Assembly (NCBI GenBank): GCA_021464245.1
Contig: JADCRB010000041.1
Coordinates: forward strand, 2,385,656 to 2,449,655
DNA: 64,000 nt
Source: Carallia brachiata
Lineage: Eukaryota > Streptophyta > Magnoliopsida > Malpighiales > Rhizophoraceae
Direction: 5' to 3'
The position numbers were made by a program, and so were the translations under genes. Of this stretch, positions 24,918 through 42,729 are shown in pieces. How positions within the stretch are numbered: the first letter of the stretch is position 1; the number at the start of each line of letters is the position of its first letter. Below the pieces are notes generated by a model. It ran no database searches, was not told the DNA's origin, and saw only the letters and a list, made by a program, of their open reading frames with translations.

Positions 24918-27900
24918 ATGACATCTTTAGCAGTCATTCTTACCCACAGAACCTCTCCTACTCCCACCTGCTTCTCCGGAATTCCCTTTCGCCCCTCTTC
25001 TTACCCGCCTGATTCCAGTTTTCCCGCTAAATCACAGCGGTCCTCCTCTGTCTCAACGGTCAAATCTCGATGCAAGAACGAGGAACATGACCTTAGCTCC
25101 AATAGAAGGAGAGTGCTCATATGTGTATCTACGCTACCCTTTTTATTGCGCCCGCACGACTCTGTGGACGACTTTGCTGTTAAGGCGGCTCAGTGAGTGT
25201 TCAATTTTATCCCCCCTTAATTATTTGCTGTTGGTTTTTTATTTATTATTTTTAATTTGTCTCGGTTCAGTCACTTTGATTTTGGGTTATGTTTGCGAGT
25301 GGGCTTTGTTAGTGATGATGTCACTTAATGAACTCTTTTGTCTTGCTTCTTTGAACTGTGCAATAGGAGGGAGGAACTTTATGTAGTTTGAAAAGTACTT
25401 GTTAAAGGACACGAACCTTACGGAAATGCTTAATTAAGTCGTCTATGACTTATGCATGTGAGAGTTGAATTATGTTTTTGTGCTTTTGGCGTCCTGTTTG
25501 TTTGGATTTTGTGCTCGGTCTTTTATTTTTTATTTATTTATGAGGTGTCCTCTTGAACATTTTGAGAGAAGAGAATAACGTTAAGTGAATTTGAATGCTA
25601 CTTGATGGCTGAGAAGTACTCTTCCTAACCATTTGAATTAATGCTTAAACTTGATTCTATCTTCGGTCTACTATAATTTTCCTGAGTTTCTAATACAATT
25701 GATTAAATTTAGTATACAACCAGCTAAATTCAATGTGTTAAGAAATAATAGTATTTTTTTTTTCTTTTAGTTATACTTAAAATTAAGATAATTATAAACT
25801 GTATTTAATCAGTTGCATTTGAACACCTTTTCAAACAACATTTTATATGAAAATATAACAGTGCCCCTTTGTTTTCACTCTCTAAAGGTCAGATACAGAT
25901 ACATATCTGCTCATAAAAGGGGAAGTTAAGAAGGCAGTGTCCAAAAGCAAGGCAGCTGGCGTACTTCGTCTTGTTTTCCATGATGCAGGAACCTTTCAAT
26001 TGGATGATAATTCAGGTCACAATTTTCATAACTTTTTGATGTAGTGTATTAACGACGTTTGCTGATCATTTAAGCATGCTTCTCTAATTAACAAGACGCT
26101 CTTATTATTCCTACAGGGGGTATGAACGGCTCTATAATTTACGAACTTGATAGACCTGAAAATGCAGGTCTAACAAAATCCCTGAAGGCATGCTCTCTTG
26201 CTCTCTTTTTTTCTCACTCCCACACACACAGTCACTCATAAACAACCATGGAAATTGCATAGAAGTGTATGAATAGGCATGTTCAACTTCTGATATTTAT
26301 CGTTCACTTTCTTATATGATTTCTAAATTTCTATGGCCAGTAGATCCAGACTGGTCAAATCTTATACAATCTCCGGCCAGCTAACTCCAAAGTGGGTGCT
26401 TTCTTGTCTAGATTCTTGAGAAAGCAAAGAGTGAAGTGGACAGAATACAACCAGGTTTGTTCTTATATGAACCGGCCCTGGTGTAAATTAGATGATAATG
26501 GATTGCTTGGTACCTTACTAATCCTGTATGTTTCCACTGTTAGTGTCCTGGGCAGATATGATTTCTGTGGCTGGAGCTGAAGCAGTTTCTATCTGTGGAG
26601 GACCAACAATACCAGTTGCATTGGGTAGACTAGATACTTTGTAAGAGATCTTGCTTTTAATCTGACAGGGAACAAAATTTTACAAGTCAAGTGAGATTTG
26701 TGATTATTAAACACAAGCCTTCCAAAGTATTCAGTGAACAAATTGTCAAATACAAGTGTGTACAAGTGGAAATCAAAATGCTGCGGTTGATTTAAGATTT
26801 TGCAGAAGATACAAATTTTATGAGATCTACACATAATTCTCGGGATGAATTACTAGCCACTTCTTCTTTATAGGGGGCCGGATGCTGAAGGCAATCTTCC
26901 TCAAGAATCTTTGGATGCTTTTGGCTTAAAGCAATGCTTTCAAAGAAAGGGCCTATCGTAAGTTTACATCCTCTTTTATTAACATTTTGAACCTGTAAAT
27001 GCAAATACTTTTTTCAGTGTGCTTTTTTTTTATGAACATATTACCTCGTGTTTCATATATGGGATCAATATACTGGATATCCACTAAGTTGTTGCAGAAT
27101 TTTAGGCTTGGCAAACGCACAGAGATTTTAGCGGAAGTATAAAAAGCATGTTTGCTACAATTAAGTTTCACCATTGTGAGGTTAAAAAAAAAACGTTTTT
27201 CTTTCCAGAACTCAAGAACTTGTGGCGTTGTCTGGAGCTCATACTCTCGGAAGTAAGGGGTTTGGAAGTCCAATTGTTTTTGACAATTCTTACTATAAGA
27301 TCCTTCTGCAAAAGCCATGGACATCTTCAGGTAAAAGTTTTGACATAGGCTTCATATCTACAATTTCTCTTAGCTGATTTTGATTGCCTTGTTATGATCC
27401 AAAGTCATTTAGCTGTCTGGCATCTGGTGTACCTTTGTTGTAAGCTTGAGTAAATTCTACATTGGAATAATGATGTATAAAGGAACAACAAAGCATGTCA
27501 TCCAGAGCCTGTAGTAACACTTCAATACTCACCAATTGCTAGGAAAAGAAAGCACGTTTGATCCAACTTTGTTTGTAATTTCTGTTTGTAGTTTTCTTTT
27601 TTTGGGGGGGGGGGGGTGTGGAATATTATGGGGTTTTAATTTTTTCATTTGGATATTCACTAGGTTTTTTTTATCTCTCTTTTTTTCCTAAAATTTAACT
27701 TCGTGTAATTTCAAGTATTGCTTCTGGTTTCCAAATGCAGATGGCATGTCAAGCATGATTGGACTTCCTTCAGATCGTGCACTGGTTGAGGATGATGAAT
27801 GTTCAAGGTTGGTCGTGTTCCAAGAACTTCTCCAGCAAACATGTTTCCCACTGTGTTATTAATGGGACTTTTTTTTTTTTTTTTTTCATTTTAAGAATGC

Positions 27901-28134
27901 AAAGGTTGAATATGTGCAGTCTAGTACACTCTTCTTTTTTAGGCTAACATTTGACTTTTGGGTTAGAATATTTAATGTTTGGTTTATTTATGTGCTTATA
28001 GTTGCTTATGGAAACTTGTATGTTTGTGCAGATGGATCAAAAAATATGCTGACGATGAGAACCGGTTCTTTGAAGATTTTAAGAATGCATATGTCAAACT
28101 CGTGAATTCGGGTGCAAGATGGAGGAGCCTATGA
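24918..28134 (+). CDS. APX6: Putative L-ascorbate peroxidase 6
   Basis: A class I haem peroxidase-type protein that in Arabidopsis (At4g32320) is linked to peroxide control in seeds and ageing leaves. Nine exons join in frame: 24918-25192, 25888-26015, 26117-26187, 26412-26454, 26544-26640, 26874-26957, 27209-27330, 27741-27807 and 28032-28134. They total 990 nt, 329 residues, which is the length I recall for Arabidopsis APX6. No frame break is present. Visible motifs: distal haem site LRLVFHDAGTF (with Phe where classical APX has Trp) and proximal LSGAHTLG with the haem-ligand His. The Ser/Thr/Arg-rich N-terminus of ~90 residues resembles a transit peptide. Intron 3 begins GC, not GT (AAG at 26187, then GCATGC). 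TL29/APX4 was considered, but the exon sequence and position fit APX6 better. Confidence 0.9.
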
Positions 28135-29419
28135 CTCTCTTCCACACGTCACCGTTATTTTTTGTTTTTTGTTTTTTTTTTTTTAAGGAAAATCAATAAA
28201 GATATTTCACTCATTCAACAAAGTTACATCTCGATCAAGCAGGCCAGAGACCATCTGGATGTCATCCTTAGCCCAAGTCAACTCCCCAAAACATGTTAAA
28301 AGCAAATTTTGTTTGGGGCACGAGAAGTCAAAGTTATCCGCTAAACTTGGATGTCTTCAGTAAGGACAGCTACGGTTTTGAATAGGATTGCAAAGACCGA
28401 TGAGAGGGGTGAACAGGTCGGAGACAGATCTGTTACGAGAACAACCAATGGAGAATGCTAACGTTCAGTCCTCCGCGGCTGCTAGATCCTCGGCCGCTTG
28501 GGATGATCATCGCCATTGATAGTTCTCGCCATTGCCGGAGATGTTAGAGATGGCAATTTTCAGTTTTCGTGTGGGTTTACCGCTCTAAGACGCAAAAATT
28601 TCGGAGTTTTATAGGTCGTCCGTCTCCATCATTTTCTCTCACACATGTAGAAGTGGTTCCCACTACAAGAATAGTTTGAACAAAAGGACAAGATCATGAA
28701 CCAAATGTCAACCCTACTAGATCGGACCATAGTTGATGATGATAGTCGAGGACGGTGCTCAAATAAAGGTCTAAACTCCTTGTATTAAAGAAAGTAGTGA
28801 CACAGTTTAGGTTCAACTTTTGTTGCTAATGCACAAAAAGTGCTTCTAGAGAAGATTTTTGCCACCTGAATAATGCCGTTCTAGAGAAAGAACATATTCA
28901 ACAATCTTGTTTACATTCAGATGGCAGAAGGAGCACTTGGGTGACTTTGAAACATTTTTCTTTTTTTTTTTTTTGACACTTTTATAATATATTTAAACTT
29001 TTACTAACAGTAGATGGATAAAGAATTTTTTTGGCTCCATATTTAAACTACAATATGTATTTCATAATTTTTAGAAATGTGGGTGTGAACCATAATTACT
29101 CCTTAAACTTTGAGAAAAAAAACTACTTTGCCCAACGTATTTAGATATTTTGTACATATAAATATATATCTGTATATATAAATATCATAACATAGTCGTA
29201 TTTGAATTATATTTATGTTTTAACATTTTAAAAAAAATTGACGTGTAATTATATACTTATCGTGTCGTGTCAGATACTTTATAAAATAATAACCAAGCGA
29301 GGAAGATAGGAAGACAATTTGAAAAGAAAATCCATAAATTGGATGTTAAGAATAAGGATAAGGGGCATTTAGGTCAAGTAGTCAAAAAAAAATCTAGCAT
29401 TTATACAATTTGCTTCGGC
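28135..29419. other. Intergenic DNA between APX6 and the helicase
   Basis: Holds the APX6 3' UTR. After a T-tract near 28160-28183 there is a GC-richer, non-coding stretch to about 28950 that could be an antisense 3' end of an old retroposed sequence. AT-rich DNA follows. No gene is supported. Confidence 0.45.
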
Positions 29420-29751
29420 TCCACCTCGCGCAGCCCTATCAGCTCGGTTGTGCGCCGTGGTCTCCGCTTTCTCAGATCTGTCTCCCAATTTCTTTTGAGT
29501 TGAGGCTCTAATCTTGTTCGTTTCAGACTGTTCAAAACCCTAACCCTTATTGACCGTCACACATCAGAATCCTCTTTTTGTTTTCTCAGTCGTACAGGTA
29601 CTAATCCAATTGTGCTAACTATTAAACCCTACCGGCAAGCAGTTTTGATTTGATCTTTATTCTGTTTCTTCTTCGTCCTTAACGCATGCATCTTCTTGTG
29701 TTTTGATTGTTCTTGCGTGTCTGTCTGTGTTTTTTCAGGTGTTCTGACAAC
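29420..29751 (+). promoter_or_regulatory. 5' UTR of UAP56-like gene with a leader intron
   Basis: Pyrimidine-rich leader. A donor-like site (CAG at 29597 followed by GTACTAATCC) and an acceptor after a T-rich stretch (TTTTTTCAG ending 29738) bracket a probable 141-bp intron. Thirteen bases of leader then precede the start codon at 29752. The transcription start is not determined. Confidence 0.5.
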
Positions 29752-34539
<4,788 letters not shown>

Positions 34540-36149
34540 TGAAGATTGGATTGGTGGCTTTAAACATGGTCCCCGATATGTACTTCCAGACCACTGTTTT
34601 GTGGGGATTATGATGGCTTTGAGAGGGAGATGCTCTACGCATTGGTTAAGAAGCTAAAGGGTTTCTGTAGTCTGCTATCTTTGGGGGCTTGTTATTGATT
34701 TCGGACAAATGACTTTGAGTTTTCTTATGGAACTATTGCTATTGAATTGCGGACAAATGACATAGAATCGGTAGATGTTGGTGCCGCCAAATGTCGTGGG
34801 TTTCTCCTGTGATGTGGCTGTTTAAATCGGTCATTTTCTAGTTGGCTTCATCAAATCCCATTATTAGCGAGATTAATATTAAATTATTGTACGGCTAGGG
34901 TTTCTGGTCTACGACTAAAAATGCTCTTTGGTGTCCGTATACATCTTGTCTAGAAAGAGAAGAGGAACATTGAAATTAAGGGTTTGTTTGTTTGTAGGAA
35001 AGTAACTTGTTTGTGAAAAATGTGTTGTGAAAATTTTTTTCACGAACAATGGATTATTTTCAGTCATTTGATTGTAACTTTGAAATCGACAAAAAAATAT
35101 TTTTTAGTGTTTGGCCTAAAATCTCATAATAAAATTTTTATTAAATGTGATGATTTTGTTTGCCATCTAGGGATATTCATCATTCATAATCAATTAAAAT
35201 CATCTAAGATGTTTTAACTCGGAGAAGTTGTTCAACTTTCTATTACAAATCACAATAAATGTATTAATGATTACAAAAAACTGGAATAATGATATCATTT
35301 TGTTTTTCGTTAGCTGGCTTATTGGTTTCGGGTGCTCTTTGAATAAGCAGGGGTGGGCAGACGTGAGAAATCTGGTAGGGGTCTGAATTCCCACCTGGTT
35401 GTTGCTCCAGCCACTGGGATTGTTGCTCGGCCTCAGAATAATGATATTATGCTACTTCAAAGTATGTTTTAACAATCATGTATTGTCCAATAACTTAAAA
35501 GTCGGGGGACATTTTTCAAAAGAGTCCAAGAACCAGCCGAAACTCATCCCAAAAGGACCACTTATTCCAAAATATCAAATGAGTGCCTTGCCTATAAGCC
35601 TTTCCTTACAACAATATTGGAATGCTTTGCCAGAAACAGCAAGAGCAAAACCACACAGAGCCAGCCAAAAACGCCATATTCGGGTACAAGACGCCTTATA
35701 AAAAATAGAGTTGACAACAAAAAAAATAACACAATTTTGTGCGGAGTAACAAATCTAATATCAGGAATAAACTTCCTTGTTAAATTTTTTTTAATAAATT
35801 TAACACGCTGTAATATTTCTTGAATCTAATTTGTTTGTCTTAATAACATGATAATTATACATGTCATCAAGCACTAACCTGCATGTTTGTCATATTATCG
35901 AAACAAACTAATTCCTATAAACATATGATCGAGATAGATAAATTATGTTCATGAGAAATCATGACATACTATATTTGTTATAAAAAATTTTATGGGTGCA
36001 AACTATTGCTTTTTAAAGTTAGTGTTAAATCTTTTATTTCACAAAATTAGTGATATTTTTGTATATTAATTATAAAAAATATCATATGTACCAAAAACAA
36101 GAACAAAATATCATTATATCCACAATTTAGCATTTGTTAGTCCAGAAAC
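34540..36149. other. Helicase 3' region and AT-rich intergenic DNA
   Basis: The 3' UTR of the helicase probably occupies the first few hundred bases. The remainder is AT-rich, with no gene seen. Confidence 0.5.
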
Positions 36150-36845
36150 CATAGTTTTAAAAATCGGACCGACCCAGTGATAGGACTAGAAAATGGGCGA
36201 ATCAAAAGCCAAGCCGATCCAGTTTTCACATGGCATCAAGGTAGGAATCAACTTGGCCAAAAACTGCCTGAACCAGTTTTCACATGGAATCAAGGTAGGA
36301 ATCAACTTGGCCAAAAACTGCCTGAACCGGGATGAATTAGTGATCCGAAAACTGGAGAACTGAACGGTTCAATTCTGACCTGAGTTGTTTTTCTAAAATT
36401 CTCCAACATGGTGCCTTTTATTTTTTTTCTTTTTCTTAATAAAAAAAGAGGGTGAATCACTCCTATTTAAATTAATGAGAAATGTAGTATTTTTGAATTA
36501 TATGTTAGTTCTATGATATTTTATTTTTGGATATAAATGCTCTATTGATAATTCTATGATATTTTATTTTTGATATAGACGTTCTATTGATTCAATTAAT
36601 TAGGAAACTATCTTAAATATTTTATACTTCGATTCTATTTTAGCTGTAAGTAGACTTTTATTCTATTTTTTATGATTATACTGGTTGTTTGTTATTAAAA
36701 AAATCATAAATTACAAGTATTTATTATTATTTTACTAAATAAAGATTTACTCGTCAGTTCAACCATCAGGTTATTGGTTGAGCCGCTAAACCACTAATCC
36801 AAATTTTTCACTAGATGAATAAGCAGTTCAATTTTAAAAACTATG
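36150..36845. mobile_element. TIR element with CCGGTT-type ends
   Basis: The left end CATAGTTTTAAAAATCGGAC and the inverted right end CATAGTTTTTAAAATTGAAC match over about 20 bp with a few differences. The internal ends carry degenerate CCGGTT/AACCGG motifs like the MITE at 223-726, so it may be a distant relative. A 54-bp tandem duplication lies inside (36219-36328). No target duplication is evident. Confidence 0.55.
36219..36328 (+). repeat. 54-bp tandem duplication
   Basis: Two near-identical units, each starting CCAGTTTTCACATGG and ending GCCTGAA, placed 54 bases apart. They differ by at least one base (GGCATC versus GGAATC). Confidence 0.9.
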
Positions 36846-39098
36846 ACACAAATTGTTCCCACCATGGCAGATTGCCACTCTTAGGTTTAGAGATTGCACT
36901 GTATCATCATAACACAAGCCCACACCTTGCTCTGAAATTGGCCTTAAGAATCACAATAGAGAGATTCGGGAGTGGAGATGGCAAACCCAATCTCCACCCC
37001 TATCTCTTAGCCAACGGGGACGGGAATGAGATTTTGATTCCCATCCCCAGTGGGGATTGGGGATCCCCGTTCTCTCCCTATCCCACAAAATTTTAAAATA
37101 TTTTTAGAATAGGTAGATCTCGTTTAATTCATTCTCATCTTACTTTATGCTTTTTTAAAATTTTAGCGTTTCACTATGCTTATGGGGTGTGTTGCTTACG
37201 TGAGTTTTCTATGATTTTGTCAACAAGTATCTAAAATTGGAGAGGGCGAACAATTCTTCTGCCCAAAATTTTTAACAAATACAAATCGATGCTTGCTGAC
37301 AGAAGTTTGGTATTTTTTCTGGAATCATTTGATGTGCTTATTTGAACTAAACTGTAGATAGCTACTTACTAGGTTGTCATCTGTGTGTTTTGACATACTT
37401 GTTGGGTCATTTGTGTCTATTTCTGAATTGAGCTCTCCAAAATATTTAATCTCTTCAACGTTGCCTATGGGCCATAGCAAATCCTACGAAGTAGAGAAAC
37501 AAGATTTTAGCTGAATCATTCTCTCTTTTATTTTTTTTTCCTTCGTCTGTTAATTTTCATAGATTGGAGAAGTTGGGAGGCCTCAGATGGATCAAAGTCG
37601 TGAGTAAACGCCAAGTGTGCAAGCTAGTTGCCTGTATTTAGTTGCATGCTAGTATTATTATATGAAAGGTAAAAATAAAAAATTAAAAAACGGGTAGAAA
37701 ATGGAGACAAGTATGGGGTGGGGACAGTGAACTCCATCACGTTAAAAATTTAAGAGAATGGGGAGGAGATTCCCGTTTCCTGATTAACGCCCGTTGACAC
37801 TGTACCCGTTGAGGCGGGAACGATTAATTCCGGACAGATATGAGTTAAATTGTTATCTCTAATTGGACCCTACTTGCATTTGCTTATGAAGAAGAAGCTC
37901 CCACTACAGCTAAATCCCAAAGAAGCAATCCCACATTGTTGCCAAGCTCACCAAGTCATCTTATATACTCAAATACTTCCACTCTAACACCAGAAACTTT
38001 ATCCCTAGATTTATAATTTCACATTGTCTGGCATAATTGCACATCCATTTCATAAGAAACAACTTTCACAAAGTATATAAAGATTTCCAACAAATGGACC
38101 CATAATGAATTCAGTGCCCTATTTTAGATAGCTAATGTACCTAACAACACAGTTCAAAAAGTTGATAAAAGCCATGCTAGGTGGTGTGTTTTCACCTGTG
38201 CTGAGTTGAGTAAAAGTCGTTTTGAGAGTAAACTCAATTTTTAAAATTGTTGGTTAGATTTGTTTGGCTAGACAGACAATTTCATATTCAAATTCTTCTA
38301 GGTGAATTTTACGTTTTAACTAAGAAATAGAGTATTGTGTTAAAAACAACATAAATTCATTTAAATGAGATTCTTTGCCATTATAAAAAAAAAAAAAAGA
38401 ACTAAAAAAGGCAGACAAGATGCACTACATTAGTAAAAGAATGAAAAATTATCAAGAGCTCGTGATAATATTTTTCTAGAAGATTTTGGATTTGAATTGC
38501 TAGTAGAGAAATGAGAGATTTATGGAGTGTGAGAAAACTATGGTACGTTTTTTTGCTTGTAACTCAATAAATTTCCAAAGTACAAACAAAAAAGTGTATA
38601 CTTAAAAAAAAGGCTTCCCTGATTTAATGAAAACCCCAATGAGAAATTTATCATAACCTTTTCCTATCATGATGAGAGGCTTTGTGAAGTTCAAATAGGA
38701 TGTTAGAAAACCATTCATGGTAATATATTGTGATTTGGTTTGCAGTGATAGAATATATCCTCTTTTTTATTAATATTTATTTGTTGATGATTTTTTTTTT
38801 TGGAGCCTCGTTAATATTTAATGGTGTATACAGTTGATAAAATTGGTTGAAAATTATAATTTTTTTGAAAAACTAAAAAAGGTACTTGTAGGTATATTGG
38901 TCATAGCATCTTGTGGATTGAGACCAACTTGTTGATCGTTGGAAGCCCACGTTCAACTGCGCCAAAGGGCAGATTCACCACTCAAGTACTATTACACCCG
39001 ACCGAGCCTCTCTCATGTTCTACTATAATGTTAACGAGTCTGTAATTTGATGCTGCATTATCGATATAAATTCCCTTTAAAGAAGAGGCAGGCCTGGA
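36846..39098. other. Intergenic DNA with a probable degraded transposon
   Basis: Around 36975 (GGAGATGGCAAACCC) and 37860 (inverted: TAGAGATAACAATTTAA) there may be the two ends of a ~900-bp element whose interior is rich in GGGGA/TCCCC motifs. The rest is AT-rich. No gene is supported. Confidence 0.4.
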
Positions 39099-39424
39099 GA
39101 GTGGTGGATCCAGGAATTGAAGTGAGGAAAGCAAACAGACATTTAAAAATTATTTGTTTTTAAAACTTTTTCATTGTAAACTATAACATGAATAATAAAA
39201 TAATATTATTTTAACATAAATAGTAATTTTTAATTAAAAAAACAAACTGTCTAAATAAAATGTAAAAAATAAATTTTAATAGTGGTAATAATATAAATTT
39301 AAGATTGTTTACATTACATTTTTTAGTGGAAGCAATCAAAGGAAGACGAAATATATATTTAAGGGGGACAATAAGTTAAAATTAATATGATTGCCCACCC
39401 TCAACTCAATGTAGATCCGCTGAT
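39099..39424. mobile_element. Small hAT-like MITE
   Basis: The left end GAGTGGTGGATCCAGG and the inverted right end ATCAGCGGATCTAC resemble the plant CAGTGGCGGATCTAGG terminus. About 326 bp, AT-rich and non-coding. The flanks do not give a clear 8-bp duplication, so the call is tentative. Confidence 0.4.
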
Positions 39425-39480
39425 ATGCGTTGATAAGGCAACTCCAACCAGATTGAAAAATAATTCAGTAAGAATATATG

Positions 39481-40845
39481 TGGGTTAAGTACTTTTTTGG
39501 GTTTGTAAATTTTAAAAAATATCAAATTGGGTTAGTAACAAAAAAAATTTTCATTTTAGGTCATCATCGTTAGAAAAAGTACGCTAATGGGTCACTAACT
39601 CGAATTCTGTTAAATTTGTCATTAAGTGCTGACGTAGCACCTACATGTAAGCATGACGTGGAAATCACATTTAGGTCACTAATTTTTTTTCCCAAATTTC
39701 TCTCTCCTCTGCGTCGCGCTCTTTCCTCGCCACCCTCCATACACCAATCTCTAACCCTAATTCATCAAAAAATGCAGCGACAACCAAAACAAATATAATC
39801 CCAACGGAGAATCTCTCATTCTCTCACTAAGCTTCATCGTTGCCCCTGCTCATTCTCTCTCATCTATTGTCTCTCTCTCTCTCTCTCTTTCTCCCCACAC
39901 TGTCTTCTCCACAGTCTCTCTCTCCTCCGCACTCTCTTCCATTTTCTCTCTTTTCCTTGCCCATGCCAGAATGCTTTCCACGTCTCTCTCTCTCGCATGC
40001 GCTTTGCGCTTCGATTACCTCTTGTTTCCTAATTTCGATTGTTCTTTCTCTTAACTTACCTTTGACCTCTCTCTTTCTGTTTTTTTTTTTTTGGCCAGTT
40101 TTGATCTCCAAAAACGCCATCAATGCACGACAACGAAAGTTTCTATTTTGGATTGTGATTTCAGTCACCTTGGGTGTGTGAATGTGGTTTTGATCGAAAC
40201 ATAGGGTATTGTTGTGGGAATTAAGGTTGAATGTAATTTTTTAACAAAACCCAACTCAGTGGGTTTGGGGGTTGTTGCCAATCTAGACTTAGTGTTGGAG
40301 GGATGATTTACCTTAGTTCTCTTTGATGGCTTTAACTCTGCAACAGAGGCCAAGCATTAGAGTATAGCCCTTCGCTGATCATTTCATTATTGAGGCCAAG
40401 CATTAGGCGTGTGAATGTGGCTTTGTCCCATGAATATGATGTGAACTAGGGCTAATTATTTCTCTAATTTGGGTTAATATGGCTAGTAAAAATGTTGCAT
40501 ATTGTATACTTGCTCTGCTCTGAGTAAGGATTTACCTTGATGATTTTGGTTTGGAAATCATTTGATTGTTGGATGGAGAATTGAGGTTCATCAAGAAAGA
40601 GGTAGAGGAAAGAGAGAAATTTGGGGAAAAAATTAATGACCTAAATGTGATTGCCACGTCATCAAAATTAGTGACCTACATGTAGGTACTACGTCAGCAC
40701 TTAACGGCAAATTTAACGGAATTCGAGTTAGTGACCTAGTAGCGTACTTTTTTTAACGATTCTGACCTAAAATGAATTTTTTTTTGTTACTGACTCATTT
40801 GGATATATTTTTTTAAAATTATAAGCTCAAAAAAGTACTCAACCT
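39481..40845. mobile_element. Long-TIR Mutator-like element, 1365 bp
   Basis: Bounded by a perfect 9-bp target duplication GAATATATG (39472-39480 and 40846-40854). Ends TGGGTTAAGTACTTTTTT and inverted AGGTTGAGTACTTTTTTG start terminal inverted repeats of roughly 200 bp, recognisable block by block through GTGCTGACGTAG, ACCTACATGTA, ATCACATTTAGGTCA and CCCAAATTTCTCTCT. The ~900-bp interior includes a CT-rich stretch and a non-repetitive piece (about 40090-40440) that could be captured host sequence (Pack-MULE type), but no intact frame was found. Confidence 0.85.
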
Positions 40846-42729
40846 GAATATATGTCAACTTTAAATATTTCACTTGGAAGTTAAATGTAAAGACAGGAGT
40901 ATTTATGAAGGGGATCCTCTCTCATTAATCACTTCAGCCTTTGCTAATCTTTGTCTAAACATGTATGGCTGAGATGGGAATCTATGGTGGGGTCGGTCGC
41001 AGGAAGGTTTGTTATTGACCATGACAGGCAGTTTCATTAACCAGAGACCAAGAGACTTTGTGGCCATTGAATGCAAACTAAAGGTCTATTCCAATTGGCC
41101 AGTTCAGAATGATTTCCTTCTAGTGATGTGTCAAGGTTACAAGACCTGGCTTTTCTCAAATACAGTTGTGATGGATTGAAAGTTTAACAAGCTTGAGAAA
41201 TTAGTGCTCTCTTATTTTGATTTTGGCTCAATTAATTCAACGTGTTAAATGCCTAGAAAAGTATCCTATGTCTTCCTCATTTTACCATTAATAAGTTCTT
41301 TCAATGGCGTTATCCAATAGGAATCTATGTGCATCAAGTTAATAGTTTTTTCCTGTGTTCGGGAGATTATGACAGTTTTCCTATGAATTTAATTGAAATT
41401 CGGACATGTATCGGCATTTATGCAGCTAGGACATGTCTCACTTCTCAACCTACAAGCCATGTATGTATGATCAATTTTGTTCTTGTACTTAATTTGATAT
41501 GAGAAAGAGAAAGAGAGTATGATGGCAAGGACATTTATGTATGTTTATCCAACCGCATATATGATTGGATTCTCTATTGGACAAGTGGAAGATCAATTCA
41601 ATTAATCCATTCACAAAGTCGGTTAAATTTAATTTTTCAGTGCCGTAAAAGATGAGGTGAAATTAATGTCCAGGTTTTAGTTGTAATTCCATAATTAAGA
41701 GAAAATGGAAATAATGAGAGGTTGATTCAAACCGCTCTCATCAAGATATTGATACTTGACGTGCATCACCGTTAATTGGGTTAATGATATATTAGCGTCA
41801 TGTAAATGTGACATAACGACAATAAGCGTCATTATCTTTTATGGATCAAGCGATCAACCTAGCTCTTTGAAAACAATAATTTAAAGATCGTAAAAGATGG
41901 ACCTATATCATAACATTGTAAATTTTTTCAACATTTGTGTTAAAATAATTTAAATCTCATTTTTTAGGAATTAAAAAAAAAAAAACGGCTGATTACATTT
42001 TATAGTCTTGAACAATAATGTCTTATATTCAAATTGATCACCATTAATATTACCTGAATACAATACAGAAAAAGAAAATTGAAGAGGGTCAATTAATTAT
42101 CCTGGTTGGCGAAAATGGTAGAATGTTTATGTTTATCTATTGGTAATAAATGATTGTTTTTAGTATTAAAGGGAAAATAAATGCACATGAAGCACTTGTA
42201 ATGACCACTCGCGTGTCCTATGAGCGTTATAGTAGTCTTTGACCTCCACCTACCACAAAATCGAAAATTACACAAAGGAAGAGCAGAAACAAGCTGACTG
42301 AAGTCAAATTGTAACAATATCAGATCGAGTCACTATATAAATAAAATTAAATATAAATAATAATATAAATATGTTATTTAAATTTAAATTATTAATTATA
42401 ATTTTTATCATTTAATTAATAATTAAAATTTAAATAATAAATTTATATCATTATTTTATGTTTAAATTTGGTGTACTTATATTTTTAATTTTAACGGCCT
42501 CGCCCATGCCTTGTAATATTTAAAGTAAAGCAAAGCAAAGCAATTGACCACAGCCATTTCTGTTCTGCCTCACATCCAATGCATTCTAACTTCCTCAGTC
42601 ACAAACACATACACACTCAGTAGTCTCACTCACCCACTCACTAACTCACTCACATCCACACACACACACACACGCACGCACACACACACACGCACACACT
42701 CACTCACTCTTTGCGACTGCCATAAAGAG
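40846..42729. other. Intergenic DNA and upstream region of the RRM-like gene
   Basis: AT-rich without a gene. From about 42490 the sequence becomes C/A-rich with a (CA)n microsatellite (about 42654-42710) just before the ATG at 42730, probably in the promoter or 5' UTR. Confidence 0.5.
42654..42710 (+). repeat. (CA)n microsatellite with CG interruptions
   Basis: CACACA run broken by ACGCACGC units and ending in CACTCACTCACT, 20-75 bases upstream of a start codon. Confidence 0.85.

Noticed and set aside
24918..28134. TL29/APX4 thylakoid lumen protein
   Set aside because: The joined exons give the APX6 length and sequence pattern, and the locus neighbours are those of APX6.
42544..42729. Upstream extension of the RRM-like protein through the CA repeat
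   Set aside because: The added residues are Thr/His low complexity from a microsatellite. The conserved protein starts at 42730.
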